Both the position numbers and the translations under genes were made by a program. Under the pieces are notes generated by a model. The model made no database searches, had not been told where the DNA came from, and saw only the letters and a list, made by a program, of their open reading frames with translations. From Cyclobacteriaceae bacterium (GTDB lineage Bacteria > Bacteroidota > Bacteroidia > Cytophagales > Cyclobacteriaceae), in NCBI GenBank assembly GCA_016786495.1, contig JAEUUJ010000029.1, positions 1 through 37,609 of the forward strand: DNA of 37,609 bases, given 5' to 3'. Positions within the stretch are counted from its first letter, which is position 1. Each line of letters begins with the position of its first letter. Shown in pieces: positions 8,239-17,220 of this stretch.

Positions 8239-10899
8239 ATGAAAGAGCATACACCTCCCAGATTTGCCCTTCGCTTACTCGAATGGTTTTGTCCGCCTGG
8301 GCTGTACGAGGGTATCGAGGGCGACTTACTCGAAGAATATGACCTGGACAGGAGCGAGCGGGGCGCAACAACTGCCAACATCAGGCTGGTGTTCAATGTT
8401 CTCCGGTTTTTCCGGCCGGCCATCATTCTGCGAAATCGATTCACGCTAAAAATCATCAATACTGTTATGCTGGGAAATTATCTGAAGGTTGCCTCGCGCA
8501 ACATTGCAAAACGTAAATTGTATTCGTTTATCAATGCATTCGGCCTGAGTGTGGCCATCGCATTCTGCACATTGATTTATCTGTTTGTACAGGACGAAAA
8601 AAGTTTTGACCAGTTTCATGAAGATAAGCAGCGCATCTACAGGCTTCACACCACAAATTTCAATTCAGAAAAACACGCTCAGGCAGATCCTCATCCGTTT
8701 AACAGCCATGCCTATCTCCCGGCGAAAATGAGCGAGGTTATGCTCGATGAAATGGCGGAAGTTGAGAGTATAACCCGTTTCACCGACTACAATAGCGGGA
8801 TTATGAGCTACGGGACGAATAATTTTAATCAGCGATTCGCGTGTATCGACAGCGGATTCTTCCGTGTTTTTTCATTTAAGATTTTGGCGGGCGATCATAA
8901 AAATCCGCTTCGCACGTCTTCCGATGTCATACTGACTCCTGAGGTTGCAAAGAAATTTTTTGGCGATGAGGACCCGATCGGAAAGACCATTTCACTTGCT
9001 TCGAATGGCACGAAAAAAGAGTTACGGGTCACAGCCCTCATTGAGCCGCCTCCGGCCAATTCAAGTATTGATTTTTCGATGCTGGTATCGTTCGAAGCTC
9101 ATCCCTGGTTTGCACAGTCCCGGGAGCAGTGGGGGAATTTCTCCTATCCAACCTTCGTAAAAGTTCGCCCCAATACGAATATGGATTTGTTTAAAGTGCA
9201 TTTGGATACGCTCACGAATAAATACCTCGGTGAACGTTTTAAGAAATGGCGCGAACGTGAGGCTATCCCGGCCGGGATAAAACCTACTGAATTTGACGCC
9301 ATGCCAATAACGGATATTCACCTGGCGAAAGATATCTCCTGGACAAAGGTGAGTGATAAAAAATACTCCTGGATTCTGGGTGGCATCGCGATTCTCATTC
9401 TGGCAATCGCCTGTATTAACTATATCTCGCTTGCGCTTACCACCTCAGCGTCAAGAAGGGTAGAGGTAGGTATCAGAAAAGTTGTCGGAGCTCAGAAAAA
9501 AGAAGTTGCCTGGCAGTTTACCATTGAATCGGTAGTGCTTGCGCTGATTTCGATGTCCATCGGACTGGTGTTCGTGGTGCTATTCCTTCCGTATTTCAAT
9601 GAATTCACGCAAAAGAGCATTTCCATCACGCTAACCAATTCGTTCTTTATTGTAGCCGTGGCGTTGACGATCGCGCTGGTGATTGGCTTTATTGCGGGGG
9701 CGTACCCGGCCTTCTTCCTTTCCGGATTTTTGCCCGCACTGGTTCTTAAAGGCAGATTTACCTCGCGCCTGCAAGCCGGGTTTACCAAACCATTAGTTGT
9801 GTTCCAGTTTTTTCTATCCGCTTCGATGATTATTTGTTCGGTGATCATGTACCGGCAAATGATCTACATCACCACAAAAGATCTTGGGTATAATCAGGAG
9901 CAGGTTATTGCGGTTCCAACGCAGTTGGGTTGGGTTCCGGAAGGTAAAGACGTGGTTGAGCAATATCGTAATGCAGTCAAAACGAATCCGTCTGTAGTTA
10001 ATGTAGCCGGGACGTCCAACGCCTTCGCCCACGGTTTGTCAAGTTTTGGTTATCGCATCAAGGGTGAGAACAAAGAAGCTTTTATTTATGCGGTTGATTC
10101 GGAATACATTCCTTTGCTGGGTATCGAGTTGATCCAGGGGCGGAATTTCGATCCTGCCATTCACTCCGATTCCACTGCGGTAATCGTTAATGAAGCGCTC
10201 GTAAAGGATATGAAATGGACCGATCCGTTGAACGAGCACCTCAACTGGAAGGAAGACAGCACAAGTCTCGGCTCACCGGTAATCGGAGTGATGAAAGACT
10301 TTCACTTTATGTCGCTTGAGCGATCAATCGAGCCTATGTTTATATCACAGGAAGTTGGTTACCTGATGAACATTCTTGTGAAAATAACACCGGAACAGAT
10401 TCCGGAGAAAATCGAACAATTGCGTAAAGCCTGGGTGAGCCTCTATCCCGACAAGCCGTTCGAGTACACCTTTGTGGATGAAGACGTTGCCAAACAGTAC
10501 GACATGTACAAACGCTGGTCCAAGATTATGGGTTTGTCAACCATCTTTGCGATTCTGATTGCGTGCCTTGGTTTGTTCGGACTGGCCGGCATCAATGCGA
10601 TTAACCGCACAAAGGAAATTGGTATCCGTAAAGTGATGGGCGCGCCTCTGACCAGTATCTTCATGCTTCTCAACCGGCAGTTTATGTTTTTTGCACTGAT
10701 CGCGTTCGTGCTGGCTATTCCGGCATCCTGGTATGCCATGAACCAATGGCTGAGCAGTTTCAAGTTTGCCATCACGATCGGCTGGCAATTATTTGCCGTC
10801 AGTTTATTGGCCGGATTATCCCTTGCGTTGCTTACGGTAAGTTATCACGCCATAAAGGCAGCGCTGATCAACCCTGCGGAGACGTTGAAGCATGAGTGA
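8239..10899 (+). CDS. Duplicated FtsX/MacB-type ABC permease with permease prefix domain
   Basis: An 886-residue protein; I choose ATG 8239, one base after the PadR stop. It has an N-terminal soluble prefix (about 1-75: PPRFALRLLEWFCPPGLYEG, then GDLLEEYDLD). This resembles permease prefix domain 2, often found in Cytophagales permeases paired with PadR. Two MacB_PCD-FtsX modules follow: the first with a helix at about 90-115, a periplasmic domain, and helices at about 375-490 (RRVEVGIRKVVGAQ); the second repeats the layout (about 510-880, with NRTKEIGIRKVMGAPLTS). The C-terminus NPAETLKHE is typical. The role is probably envelope or efflux transport, with an ATPase encoded elsewhere. The TA-rich stretch downstream carries a copy of the PadR promoter. 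Confidence 0.93.
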   Translation: MKEHTPPRFALRLLEWFCPPGLYEGIEGDLLEEYDLDRSERGATTANIRLVFNVLRFFRPAIILRNRFTLKIINTVMLGNYLKVASRNIAKRKLYSFINAFGLSVAIAFCTLIYLFVQDEKSFDQFHEDKQRIYRLHTTNFNSEKHAQADPHPFNSHAYLPAKMSEVMLDEMAEVESITRFTDYNSGIMSYGTNNFNQRFACIDSGFFRVFSFKILAGDHKNPLRTSSDVILTPEVAKKFFGDEDPIGKTISLASNGTKKELRVTALIEPPPANSSIDFSMLVSFEAHPWFAQSREQWGNFSYPTFVKVRPNTNMDLFKVHLDTLTNKYLGERFKKWREREAIPAGIKPTEFDAMPITDIHLAKDISWTKVSDKKYSWILGGIAILILAIACINYISLALTTSASRRVEVGIRKVVGAQKKEVAWQFTIESVVLALISMSIGLVFVVLFLPYFNEFTQKSISITLTNSFFIVAVALTIALVIGFIAGAYPAFFLSGFLPALVLKGRFTSRLQAGFTKPLVVFQFFLSASMIICSVIMYRQMIYITTKDLGYNQEQVIAVPTQLGWVPEGKDVVEQYRNAVKTNPSVVNVAGTSNAFAHGLSSFGYRIKGENKEAFIYAVDSEYIPLLGIELIQGRNFDPAIHSDSTAVIVNEALVKDMKWTDPLNEHLNWKEDSTSLGSPVIGVMKDFHFMSLERSIEPMFISQEVGYLMNILVKITPEQIPEKIEQLRKAWVSLYPDKPFEYTFVDEDVAKQYDMYKRWSKIMGLSTIFAILIACLGLFGLAGINAINRTKEIGIRKVMGAPLTSIFMLLNRQFMFFALIAFVLAIPASWYAMNQWLSSFKFAITIGWQLFAVSLLAGLSLALLTVSYHAIKAALINPAETLKHE

Positions 10900-10978
10900 T
10901 GTGACACAGAGGCCTTAAAAGTTCGGAACGTTTCAACTGGTACTACTAGACTACTTTACGCATCGGAATAACGTTACC

Positions 10979-11008
10979 TATATGTTTTACAAAATATATA
11001 GAAATATG
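10979..11008 (+). repeat. Second copy of the PadR promoter/operator region
   Basis: From 10983 to 11008, 24 of 26 bases match 7882-7907, the PadR leader and its ATG. The palindrome TATATGTTTT-AC-AAAATATATA (10979-11000) has one mismatch between its arms. The reading frame beginning at the copied ATG (11006) has no PadR character and stops after 19 codons. So this is either an additional operator, about 100 bases upstream of the esterase gene, or the scar of a duplicated padR locus. Confidence 0.7.
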
Positions 11009-11105
11009 CTAAGAACGTTCTGTATCTGGTTTAAAGTTGAGACTATTGCTTTAGTAACGCATTGATTTGGTTTAAAAAGTTTGTTGGATTTAAAATTGAA
11101 ACACC

Positions 11106-12335
11106 ATGAGATCAGTCATCTTTTTTATGTGCCTTTTTTTGACGTGTGCTTTATTCGCACAAGGTTCAGAAGGTAAAAAGGAAGTTATCGTGATACACTC
11201 GGATGTGTATAAAACAGACAGAAAAATTGCAGTCTATCTGCCGCCTGGTTACGACCCGCTGAAGGGAGAGAAACTGCAAGTCGCATATCTTTTCGATGGC
11301 CAATGGGAAGATTTATTTAACTATGTAACTTCTACCTTAAGTTATTTAGCTTCGATTGGAGAAGCTAAAAATTTGATAGTTGTTGGGATTTATGCGCAGG
11401 ACAGACAAAGCGAATTTACACCCAATGCTATTAATGAAGAAACCAAAACAAGATGGAAGAACCCAAAAATAGGATTGTCTGCTTTGCTTGACAATCATTT
11501 ACGAACAGAAGTTTTTCCTCTGATTGCAAAAAAGTATAATGTAGAAAATTACAGACTTGGTATTGGGCATTCACTTGGTGGAACGTACCTGATAAATTCC
11601 TTTTCTGAAAATTCAAAGCTATTTAATGCATACATTGCAATAAGCCCAAACCTTGAGTATGACAATTATGAAATTCTGATGAAAGCTGAAAGATTGTTAA
11701 AGGCGGAATCAAAAATAAATTCATTCTTAAATGTTTCAGTGGGAGACTCAGATGACTATGAAAAATTTTTTTATAGGGGCGTTAAACAGCTTGATAGTAT
11801 ACTCTCTGCTGTGAGAGTGAATGGCTTGAAATTCAATTTTGACTATTTAAGAAACGAAGATCATTTATCGTCACCATTAACGGAATTGCCAAAAGCACTA
11901 AGATTGTTTGCAAAGCTTACAGCGAAGCCCTCCAGCAGTGAAGTAAGCAAAATTTTAAGCGATGAGTCTCTTTCGTTATATGAAGAGATCAAAAAAAGAT
12001 ACAACGAATTAGAAGAATGGTTAGGCTACCAATTTCAACCAACTGAAGATGATTTGAATAGAATTGCTTATATCGCTTTATCTAACAAAAAGGCTGATGA
12101 AGGTGTAAGGATATTGAATTGGGCTTTAGAACTTTACCCAAATGGCATAAATCTGTATGATAGCAAAGCTGAAATGTTGGAGAATTTGTCTAGAAGCAAG
12201 GATGCAAAAAATAGCCTGAAACTTGGGCTCGTAAAATTGGAAGCTACAAAACTAACAATGAGCAATGAGAGGTATGATTATTTCAGAAAAATATTAGATG
12301 AACATTTAGAGCGCCTGAACAAGAGCAGTCATTAG
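11106..12335 (+). CDS. Secreted esterase-D-type alpha/beta hydrolase with a C-terminal helical repeat region
   Basis: A 409-residue protein with a signal peptide (MRSVIFFMCLFLTCALFAQ). The esterase domain of the PF00756 type (esterase D/Fes/IroE) is recognisable by KIAVYLPPGYD, VAYLFDGQ, the nucleophile elbow GHSLGG with Ser156, an acidic stretch GDSDD (214-217) for the acid residue, and EDHLSSP with His253. Residues about 280-405 are helical and TPR-like (for example RILNWALELYPNGINLYDSKAE). The family cleaves esters of siderophores, carbohydrates or thioesters; the substrate here is unknown. The DNA is much more AT-rich than its neighbours: a sampled 60-base line has 32% GC, against 47% in the preceding permease. 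Recent acquisition is possible. Confidence 0.87.
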   Translation: MRSVIFFMCLFLTCALFAQGSEGKKEVIVIHSDVYKTDRKIAVYLPPGYDPLKGEKLQVAYLFDGQWEDLFNYVTSTLSYLASIGEAKNLIVVGIYAQDRQSEFTPNAINEETKTRWKNPKIGLSALLDNHLRTEVFPLIAKKYNVENYRLGIGHSLGGTYLINSFSENSKLFNAYIAISPNLEYDNYEILMKAERLLKAESKINSFLNVSVGDSDDYEKFFYRGVKQLDSILSAVRVNGLKFNFDYLRNEDHLSSPLTELPKALRLFAKLTAKPSSSEVSKILSDESLSLYEEIKKRYNELEEWLGYQFQPTEDDLNRIAYIALSNKKADEGVRILNWALELYPNGINLYDSKAEMLENLSRSKDAKNSLKLGLVKLEATKLTMSNERYDYFRKILDEHLERLNKSSH

Positions 12336-12390
12336 TTGTCCATCGGATTTAACTACTCAACCCCGCAGATACATTGAGCACGAATGAGAC

Positions 12391-12452
12391 TAATTGGGGA
12401 TTAGGCATAAGGGCAACGAATATTCAGCCCCCTGATGTCTAATCCTCAATCA
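12391..12452. repeat. Imperfect inverted repeat between convergent genes
   Basis: Arms TAATTGGGGATTAG (12391-12404) and CTAATCCTCAATCA (12439-12452) pair over 14 positions with two mismatches (or G-U pairs in RNA). A shorter G/C-rich pairing (AGGGC with GCCCCCT) is possible inside the loop. It lies between the convergent esterase and smc genes, where a bidirectional transcription stop is expected, but neither side has a long T tract. It may instead be a boundary of the AT-rich insert. Confidence 0.4.
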
Positions 12453-12458
12453 GCACTT

Positions 12459-15400
12459 TTAAGCCAATTCTCTCAAATCAACAGGAACCACACGCGACAC
12501 GCCTTTTTCAACCATCGTGATACCGTAGATTACATCGGTGGTGGTCATGGTGCGCTTGTTGTGCGTAACAATAACAAACTGCGAATCGCTGCTGAATCGT
12601 CTGATAATGTTGTTGAACTTGTCGATGTTGGCATCATCAAGCGGTGCATCCACCTCATCGAAAATACAGAACGGTGCAGGCTTCAACAAGTACATCGAGA
12701 ACAGCAGGGCGGTAGCCGTAAGTGTTTTTTCTCCACCGGAAAGCTGGTTGATCGTTAACGGCCGCTTGCCTTTCGGTTTCGCGATAATGTCAATTTCAGA
12801 TTCGAGCGGGTTTGACGGATCAGTGAGTTTTAAATCACACTCGTCACCCTCCGTAAACAGCGAGCGGAATACTTCGATAAAGTGTGTTTTGATTTTATTG
12901 AAGGCATCCATAAACGTTTCGCTGGCAACGCCTTCGATTTCCGTAATCGTTGCAAGGAGTGAGTCCTTCGCCTTGATCAAATCGTCTTTTTGTGTGATGA
13001 TGAAGTCGTTCCGTTCTTTGATCTCCGTGTACGCTTCCATCGCCATCGGGTTAATCGGTCCCATGTTATCGAGGCGTTCACGCGTCCGTCCGATTTCGTG
13101 GCGAAGTTTATCTTCGTCCAGATCTTTTAATGTTTCAGCTTCTTCCGGTGTGGATTGCTCAATTACCGAATCGAGATCGATATTGAATTCAACCGACAAG
13201 CGTTCCTTCACGGAATTCAGTTGCATCTTGCTTTCGTTCACCGTGTTCTGAAGCTCCATCAAAATGCTGTCGATATTTTGGCGTGCGTGCTGTGCTTCAC
13301 GCAGTTCTTTTTCCACCACATCGATATTACCACGGGCTTCGTAGTATTCTTTCTCCGCTTCGCTCAAACCTTTCTCCATTTCCTCTTTCTCGGCATACAT
13401 GCCGATGAGTTCCAGGTCGTTGCTTTGCGTTGTTTCTATGATGTGCTTCACTTCCTCCTCGTTCTTCTTCAGCTCTTCCACGTTCAGCTCAATGCGCTGA
13501 CTGCTCTGCTGCATGGATTCCTGCTTGAAGCGTATTTCCTGCTCGGTGCTCTTCACCCGGTTCTCCTGCTGGTGGAAGAAGATGTTCTGCTCGTTGAAGG
13601 CGGCTGACTTCTGTCCGAGCAGATCGTTTTGTGACGACAACCGTTCAGTGAGTTCCACAAGCTTGTTCTCCTGTTCCTGCAATACGTGCTGGAATTCAGT
13701 TGCCTTTGGCTTTAACTCGTCAAGCTCTTTTAATAATGTGTCGACCTTCTCAAGGATGTCTTCTCTGCGTAACCCTGCGGTGCTCAGCATGTTTGCGAAT
13801 TGTTCGCTCTTCGTACGAACCGAAACATACTCTTCATTAACCTGGCGGATAGACGTTTGAAGCTCGTCGATCTGATGACGCATCTTGTTCGACTTCATGC
13901 GCTCCAGATCGTTCTGGCGCTGTACCAGGCTCGTGCGGATTTCATCCAGCTTGGTATTCAGTTCTTTAATTTCTTTATCGAGCTTCTCGAGATTTTTCGC
14001 ACGCCCGATTTTCTTTCCTTCAAATAATCCTACCGAGCCACCCGAAACGCTAAACCTGCGCTTGGTGAGTTTACCGCTCTTGGTAATGAATGTGCTGTCG
14101 TCATCAATCGGAATGTTCCGCGGATCACCTTCGTACACATATACCTTGTCGAGGATAAACGCCATCAGCTTGCGATACTTCGGATCGAATTCGATGATTT
14201 GTGTCGCCGGGAATGCGTTGTCGTAAATTTTGGTCGGAGTCGGATCGAACCGCTCAAACGTATCCAGAATAAAGAAGTGCGCCTTGCCCTTCGAAGCATC
14301 ACTCAGAATGTTAATTGCTTCGTACGCCTCAGCTTCATGCTCGACAATATAGTAGTTGAGGTATTGTTCGAGATAGTTTTCAATCGCTACGCGGTATTCT
14401 TCCGAACACGTTAAAATGTCTGAAAGGAGCGGGGCATTCCGGGCAATCTTTTTCTTGAGGAATTTAATTGCTTCCGGGAACCCTTCCAGGTTTTCAACGA
14501 GCGACTTGGTCAGGTTGTATTCGTTCTGACGTGCATCCAGCTTACGGCTGGTGGTGTTCATCTCCTCGCGAATCATCTCGATGGTTTTTTCCATGTTCAC
14601 GATTCGCTCTTCGCCTTCTTCTTCCTCTTTCTTAAGGATGCTTAGCTCGTTGTTCTTGACAGTAAGTTCTTCCTGAAGTTCAACCAGTTTCTTTTCAAAC
14701 TCCACGAGGCTTGCGCTTTGCAGATTGGTATCGGACGTTGTTCGCTCCAGTTCCTGCTTAAACGATGAAACCTGAATCTCGCGGATTTCAACCGCTTTGT
14801 TAATCTGAAAGCTTTCTTCCTGACGTTCACGTTGTACGTGACGCAGGGAGTCTGATTCAGCCTGAAGTTCTGTGGTAATTCTTTTTTGGTCTTCGTACTC
14901 GGCCTTCAGATGCTCGAGCTTGTTTGTAATCTCCTCTAAAATCTGTTGTGCAGCTTCACGTTCCGTTTCAAGACTTTGAATGCTGAAGCGCGCGCGTTCG
15001 TTGCTTTTTTTATCCTGGTCGATCTGATCGCGCAAATTCACCGCGCGGTCGTTCAGGTATTTTAAGCGTTCGTTCTTGATCTGCTTTTCGCTTTCGTAGT
15101 GGCGGATCTTCGATACGAACTCGTTAATCGTTTTCTGCCGTGTCGACAGTGTTTTCTCTTTGTTGATCAGTTCCGCCTTTGAAGCTTCGATTGAGGCTTC
15201 TTTTTCAGCGATTTCAGTGGTCAGTCTGATTTTGCGGTCGTTCTCATCCTGAACCTGCTGATTGACTGCTGCCGATTTTTCCTTCTGCTTGTTTACAACA
15301 ACTTTCGCCAGCGTGATGCTTTTCTCTTTATAGTCTTCCTTGATCTTGTAATAGTTCTCAGTTTGCTTCGCCTGTTTTTCAAGGCTCTTCATGTTCTTCT

Positions 15401-15995
15401 CAATCTCAAACAGCAAATCTTCCACACGCTCGAGGTCGGCATCCGTGTCTTCGAGCTTCTTGAGTGTTTCTTTCTTGCGCTTTTTGAACTTAGAGATACC
15501 TGCTGCTTCTTCAAACAGCATCCTGCGCGAATTGTCTTTGTCGTTCAGCAGGTCATCCACCATGCCAAGTTCAATGATGGCATAACTGTTCGAGGCCACA
15601 CCCGTGTCCATAAACAGGTTGGTGATGTCTTTCAACCGGCAGGTCACGCCATTCAGCAAATATTCGCTTTCACCCGTGCGGTAAAGCCTGCGCGTAATGG
15701 TGATTTGTGAGTACTCCGTAGGGAGGATGTTCTTGGTGTTGTTGATGGTGAGCGATACTTCCGCCATTTGCTGAGGCGAACGGCCACTGGTTCCGTTGAA
15801 GATCACGTTTTCCATCTTTTCGGAGCGCAACGCACTGGTTTTCTGCTCTCCGAGCACCCAACGGATCGAATCGACCACGTTTGATTTCCCGCACCCGTTC
15901 GGGCCTACAATGCCGGTGATCCCTTCATCGAAATTGATCACAATTTTGTCGGCAAAACTCTTAAAGCCCTTGATCTCCAGCTTCGCTAATTGCAT
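12459..15995 (-). CDS. smc: Chromosome segregation protein SMC
   Basis: I place the start at ATG 15995 (MQLAKLEIKGFKSFADK), as is usual for SMC; a longer frame upstream crosses the promoter. The protein has 1178 residues, the normal length. Walker A is GPNGCGKS (31-38). Long coiled coils (about 165-490 and 660-1000) flank a hinge at about 500-640 (GFPEAIKFL, then LLSDILTC). The C-terminal head has the signature LSGGEKT from 1085 and Walker B FCIFDE (1109-1114) followed by VDAPLDDAN. SMC dimerises, binds ScpA/ScpB and organises replicated chromosomes using ATP; no scpA or scpB is present here. A good promoter lies 33 bases upstream. The gene is convergent with the esterase gene. Confidence 0.98.
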   Translation of the reverse strand: MQLAKLEIKGFKSFADKIVINFDEGITGIVGPNGCGKSNVVDSIRWVLGEQKTSALRSEKMENVIFNGTSGRSPQQMAEVSLTINNTKNILPTEYSQITITRRLYRTGESEYLLNGVTCRLKDITNLFMDTGVASNSYAIIELGMVDDLLNDKDNSRRMLFEEAAGISKFKKRKKETLKKLEDTDADLERVEDLLFEIEKNMKSLEKQAKQTENYYKIKEDYKEKSITLAKVVVNKQKEKSAAVNQQVQDENDRKIRLTTEIAEKEASIEASKAELINKEKTLSTRQKTINEFVSKIRHYESEKQIKNERLKYLNDRAVNLRDQIDQDKKSNERARFSIQSLETEREAAQQILEEITNKLEHLKAEYEDQKRITTELQAESDSLRHVQRERQEESFQINKAVEIREIQVSSFKQELERTTSDTNLQSASLVEFEKKLVELQEELTVKNNELSILKKEEEEGEERIVNMEKTIEMIREEMNTTSRKLDARQNEYNLTKSLVENLEGFPEAIKFLKKKIARNAPLLSDILTCSEEYRVAIENYLEQYLNYYIVEHEAEAYEAINILSDASKGKAHFFILDTFERFDPTPTKIYDNAFPATQIIEFDPKYRKLMAFILDKVYVYEGDPRNIPIDDDSTFITKSGKLTKRRFSVSGGSVGLFEGKKIGRAKNLEKLDKEIKELNTKLDEIRTSLVQRQNDLERMKSNKMRHQIDELQTSIRQVNEEYVSVRTKSEQFANMLSTAGLRREDILEKVDTLLKELDELKPKATEFQHVLQEQENKLVELTERLSSQNDLLGQKSAAFNEQNIFFHQQENRVKSTEQEIRFKQESMQQSSQRIELNVEELKKNEEEVKHIIETTQSNDLELIGMYAEKEEMEKGLSEAEKEYYEARGNIDVVEKELREAQHARQNIDSILMELQNTVNESKMQLNSVKERLSVEFNIDLDSVIEQSTPEEAETLKDLDEDKLRHEIGRTRERLDNMGPINPMAMEAYTEIKERNDFIITQKDDLIKAKDSLLATITEIEGVASETFMDAFNKIKTHFIEVFRSLFTEGDECDLKLTDPSNPLESEIDIIAKPKGKRPLTINQLSGGEKTLTATALLFSMYLLKPAPFCIFDEVDAPLDDANIDKFNNIIRRFSSDSQFVIVTHNKRTMTTTDVIYGITMVEKGVSRVVPVDLRELA

Positions 15996-16027
15996 AAAAA
16001 AAACTCCGTAGTGGTTAGTAAAGTCGG

Positions 16028-16059
16028 CAAAGATAAACTTCTCGACCCGGCAATTCAAA
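16028..16059 (-). promoter_or_regulatory. smc promoter, Bacteroidota -33/-7 type
   Basis: On the minus strand, TTTG (16059-16056) is followed after 20 bases by TATCTTTG (16035-16028), a full match to TAnnTTTG. The transcript start should lie about 4 bases beyond, leaving a leader of roughly 30 bases before the smc ATG at 15995. Confidence 0.82.
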
Positions 16060-16116
16060 AATATATTCAGGTTGGGTGAAAAGTTTAAAAACAGGCGGAA
16101 ATGGCAATTTTTTGGT

Positions 16117-16124
16117 TACTTTTG
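16117..16124 (+). promoter_or_regulatory. -7 box abutting the next start codon
   Basis: TACTTTTG matches TAnnTTTG and ends only 3 bases before the ATG at 16128. If it is used, the transcript would begin at or next to that start codon. No TTTG is found at the usual distance upstream, so the call is tentative. Confidence 0.4.
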
Positions 16125-16127
16125 GAT

Positions 16128-16682
16128 ATGGATGAGAAGATTATTTTTTACATCGTTCTGGGGATCGTCTATTTCATCTTCAACGCGCTGAAAAAGAAGA
16201 AACCCGAAGACGAACCCGGTCCTGATCGTCCACAATCCCGTCCCAAATCCGACAAGCCTCAGCCGGTAACCTTCGAAGAACTTCTGCGCGAGATTACAGA
16301 GGGTAAGACTGAGAAATTTCCCGAGTCGCCTGTCACGCAGTCAAAGCCGGAGTTCCGTCAGCCGCTGCCTAAGCCCAAGCCAGCCTATATCGATTATGAC
16401 GATGACCTGGAGGAAGAGGAGAAGAGTCTGGAGAAAACCAACTTCGATGACGAGCGAAGCAACCAGGCCTACGAAGAGGCAAAGAGGATGGCGTTCAACC
16501 GCCCTTCGCTCGAGGAGACCATGAAGCTCGAAGAGGTCAATACAACCTATGGCCGCTTCAAGGAATTCGATAAAAAGCAGGAAGCTACCGTGCTGTCAGA
16601 GTACATAAAAGACTTACGTGACCCCAAAGGCTTCAAAAAGGCCCTAATTCTCAACGAAGTACTCAATAGGAAGCATTTCTAG
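16128..16682 (+). CDS. Acidic single-pass membrane protein of unknown function
   Basis: Starting from ATG 16128 gives 184 residues with a compact N-terminus, MDEKIIFYIVLGIVYFIFNA, followed by a KKKKPEDEPG linker. A start at 16101 would add nine residues but would put the -7 box TACTTTTG inside the coding region. After the helix (about 4-22), the protein is soluble, charged and proline-rich: PRSKSDKPQP-like segments, FEELLREITEG, then an acidic stretch DYDDDLEEEEKSLEKTNFDD (about 90-110). It ends with the more conserved-looking segment DLRDPKGFKKALILNEVLNR. By the positive-inside rule, the tail is cytoplasmic. I recognise no catalytic motif. A conserved hypothetical of Cytophagales that tethers a partner to the membrane is the simplest reading. 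Confidence 0.75.
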   Translation: MDEKIIFYIVLGIVYFIFNALKKKKPEDEPGPDRPQSRPKSDKPQPVTFEELLREITEGKTEKFPESPVTQSKPEFRQPLPKPKPAYIDYDDDLEEEEKSLEKTNFDDERSNQAYEEAKRMAFNRPSLEETMKLEEVNTTYGRFKEFDKKQEATVLSEYIKDLRDPKGFKKALILNEVLNRKHF

Positions 16683-16872
16683 CTCCAAATTTTCATTTTT
16701 TAGGACAAAACTTACCTGAATAGGATAAGGAAGGCTGATTCTTTTGATCACTCATTGCTAGTTTTGACCTTTGTTTCGATGATTTTGTTGGTTACAACCA
16801 TTTTTTAATCGTTATTTAGGTAGGTAATTTTTTGAACTTGAAGTTTAGCCCTGAACCGCAAAAATCCTGTTA

Positions 16873-17214
16873 ATGAATAGATTATACTCGGTTTTTTTTC
16901 TTTTCCTATTATGGCTGCTTCCGGCCGCTCACTGTCCGACCGATTTTTCATGCAAACAGGTCACGGGAGGATCGAAATCCGACCGATCGCTTGAACTCAA
17001 ACTGACGGAAGGAGTATCCGAAGAATATACCCTCGAACTTTACGATCTGAATGTGGGCAAGCTCGTCAGCAAGAAGAGCATGTTTTTCTCCTCAGGAGAT
17101 TCCAAAGTTGTTTTTGATAAAGTAAAACCCTCTACCTATACCGTTTACTTTTCTTCTGCCAGTTGTCCGAAGAAACGATCCGTGAAAGGCAAAGAGGGGA
17201 TTGTTGTTCAATAA
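16873..17214 (+). CDS. Small secreted single-module protein related to the N-terminus of the SprB-repeat protein
   Basis: A 113-residue protein with a signal peptide (MNRLYSVFFLFLLWLLPAAH). The mature part is one small beta-rich module: LELKLTEGVSEEYTLELYDL, then VVFDKVKPSTYTVYF, then CPKKRSVKGKEGIVV. The pattern LYDL...(30-35 residues)...VxPSxYxVxF...C recurs in the first module of the next gene (FDLYDL, NVPPGSYAVVF, GCTT), so the two are probably diverged copies of the same fold. Unlike its neighbour it has no type IX sorting domain. It lies 6 bases before the next gene, so the two are one operon. It may be a chaperone, cap or partner of the large protein; that is inference. Confidence 0.78.
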   Translation: MNRLYSVFFLFLLWLLPAAHCPTDFSCKQVTGGSKSDRSLELKLTEGVSEEYTLELYDLNVGKLVSKKSMFFSSGDSKVVFDKVKPSTYTVYFSSASCPKKRSVKGKEGIVVQ

Positions 17215-17220
17215 GTTGGC

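Noticed and set aside
11006-11065. A second padR gene starting at the duplicated ATG
   Set aside because: The frame stops after 19 codons and has no PadR sequence; only the leader is duplicated.
12538-13860. Several long open frames on the plus strand opposite smc
   Set aside because: They are antisense to a full-length, well-conserved smc gene, with low-complexity Ser/Leu/Phe products that mirror coiled-coil codons.
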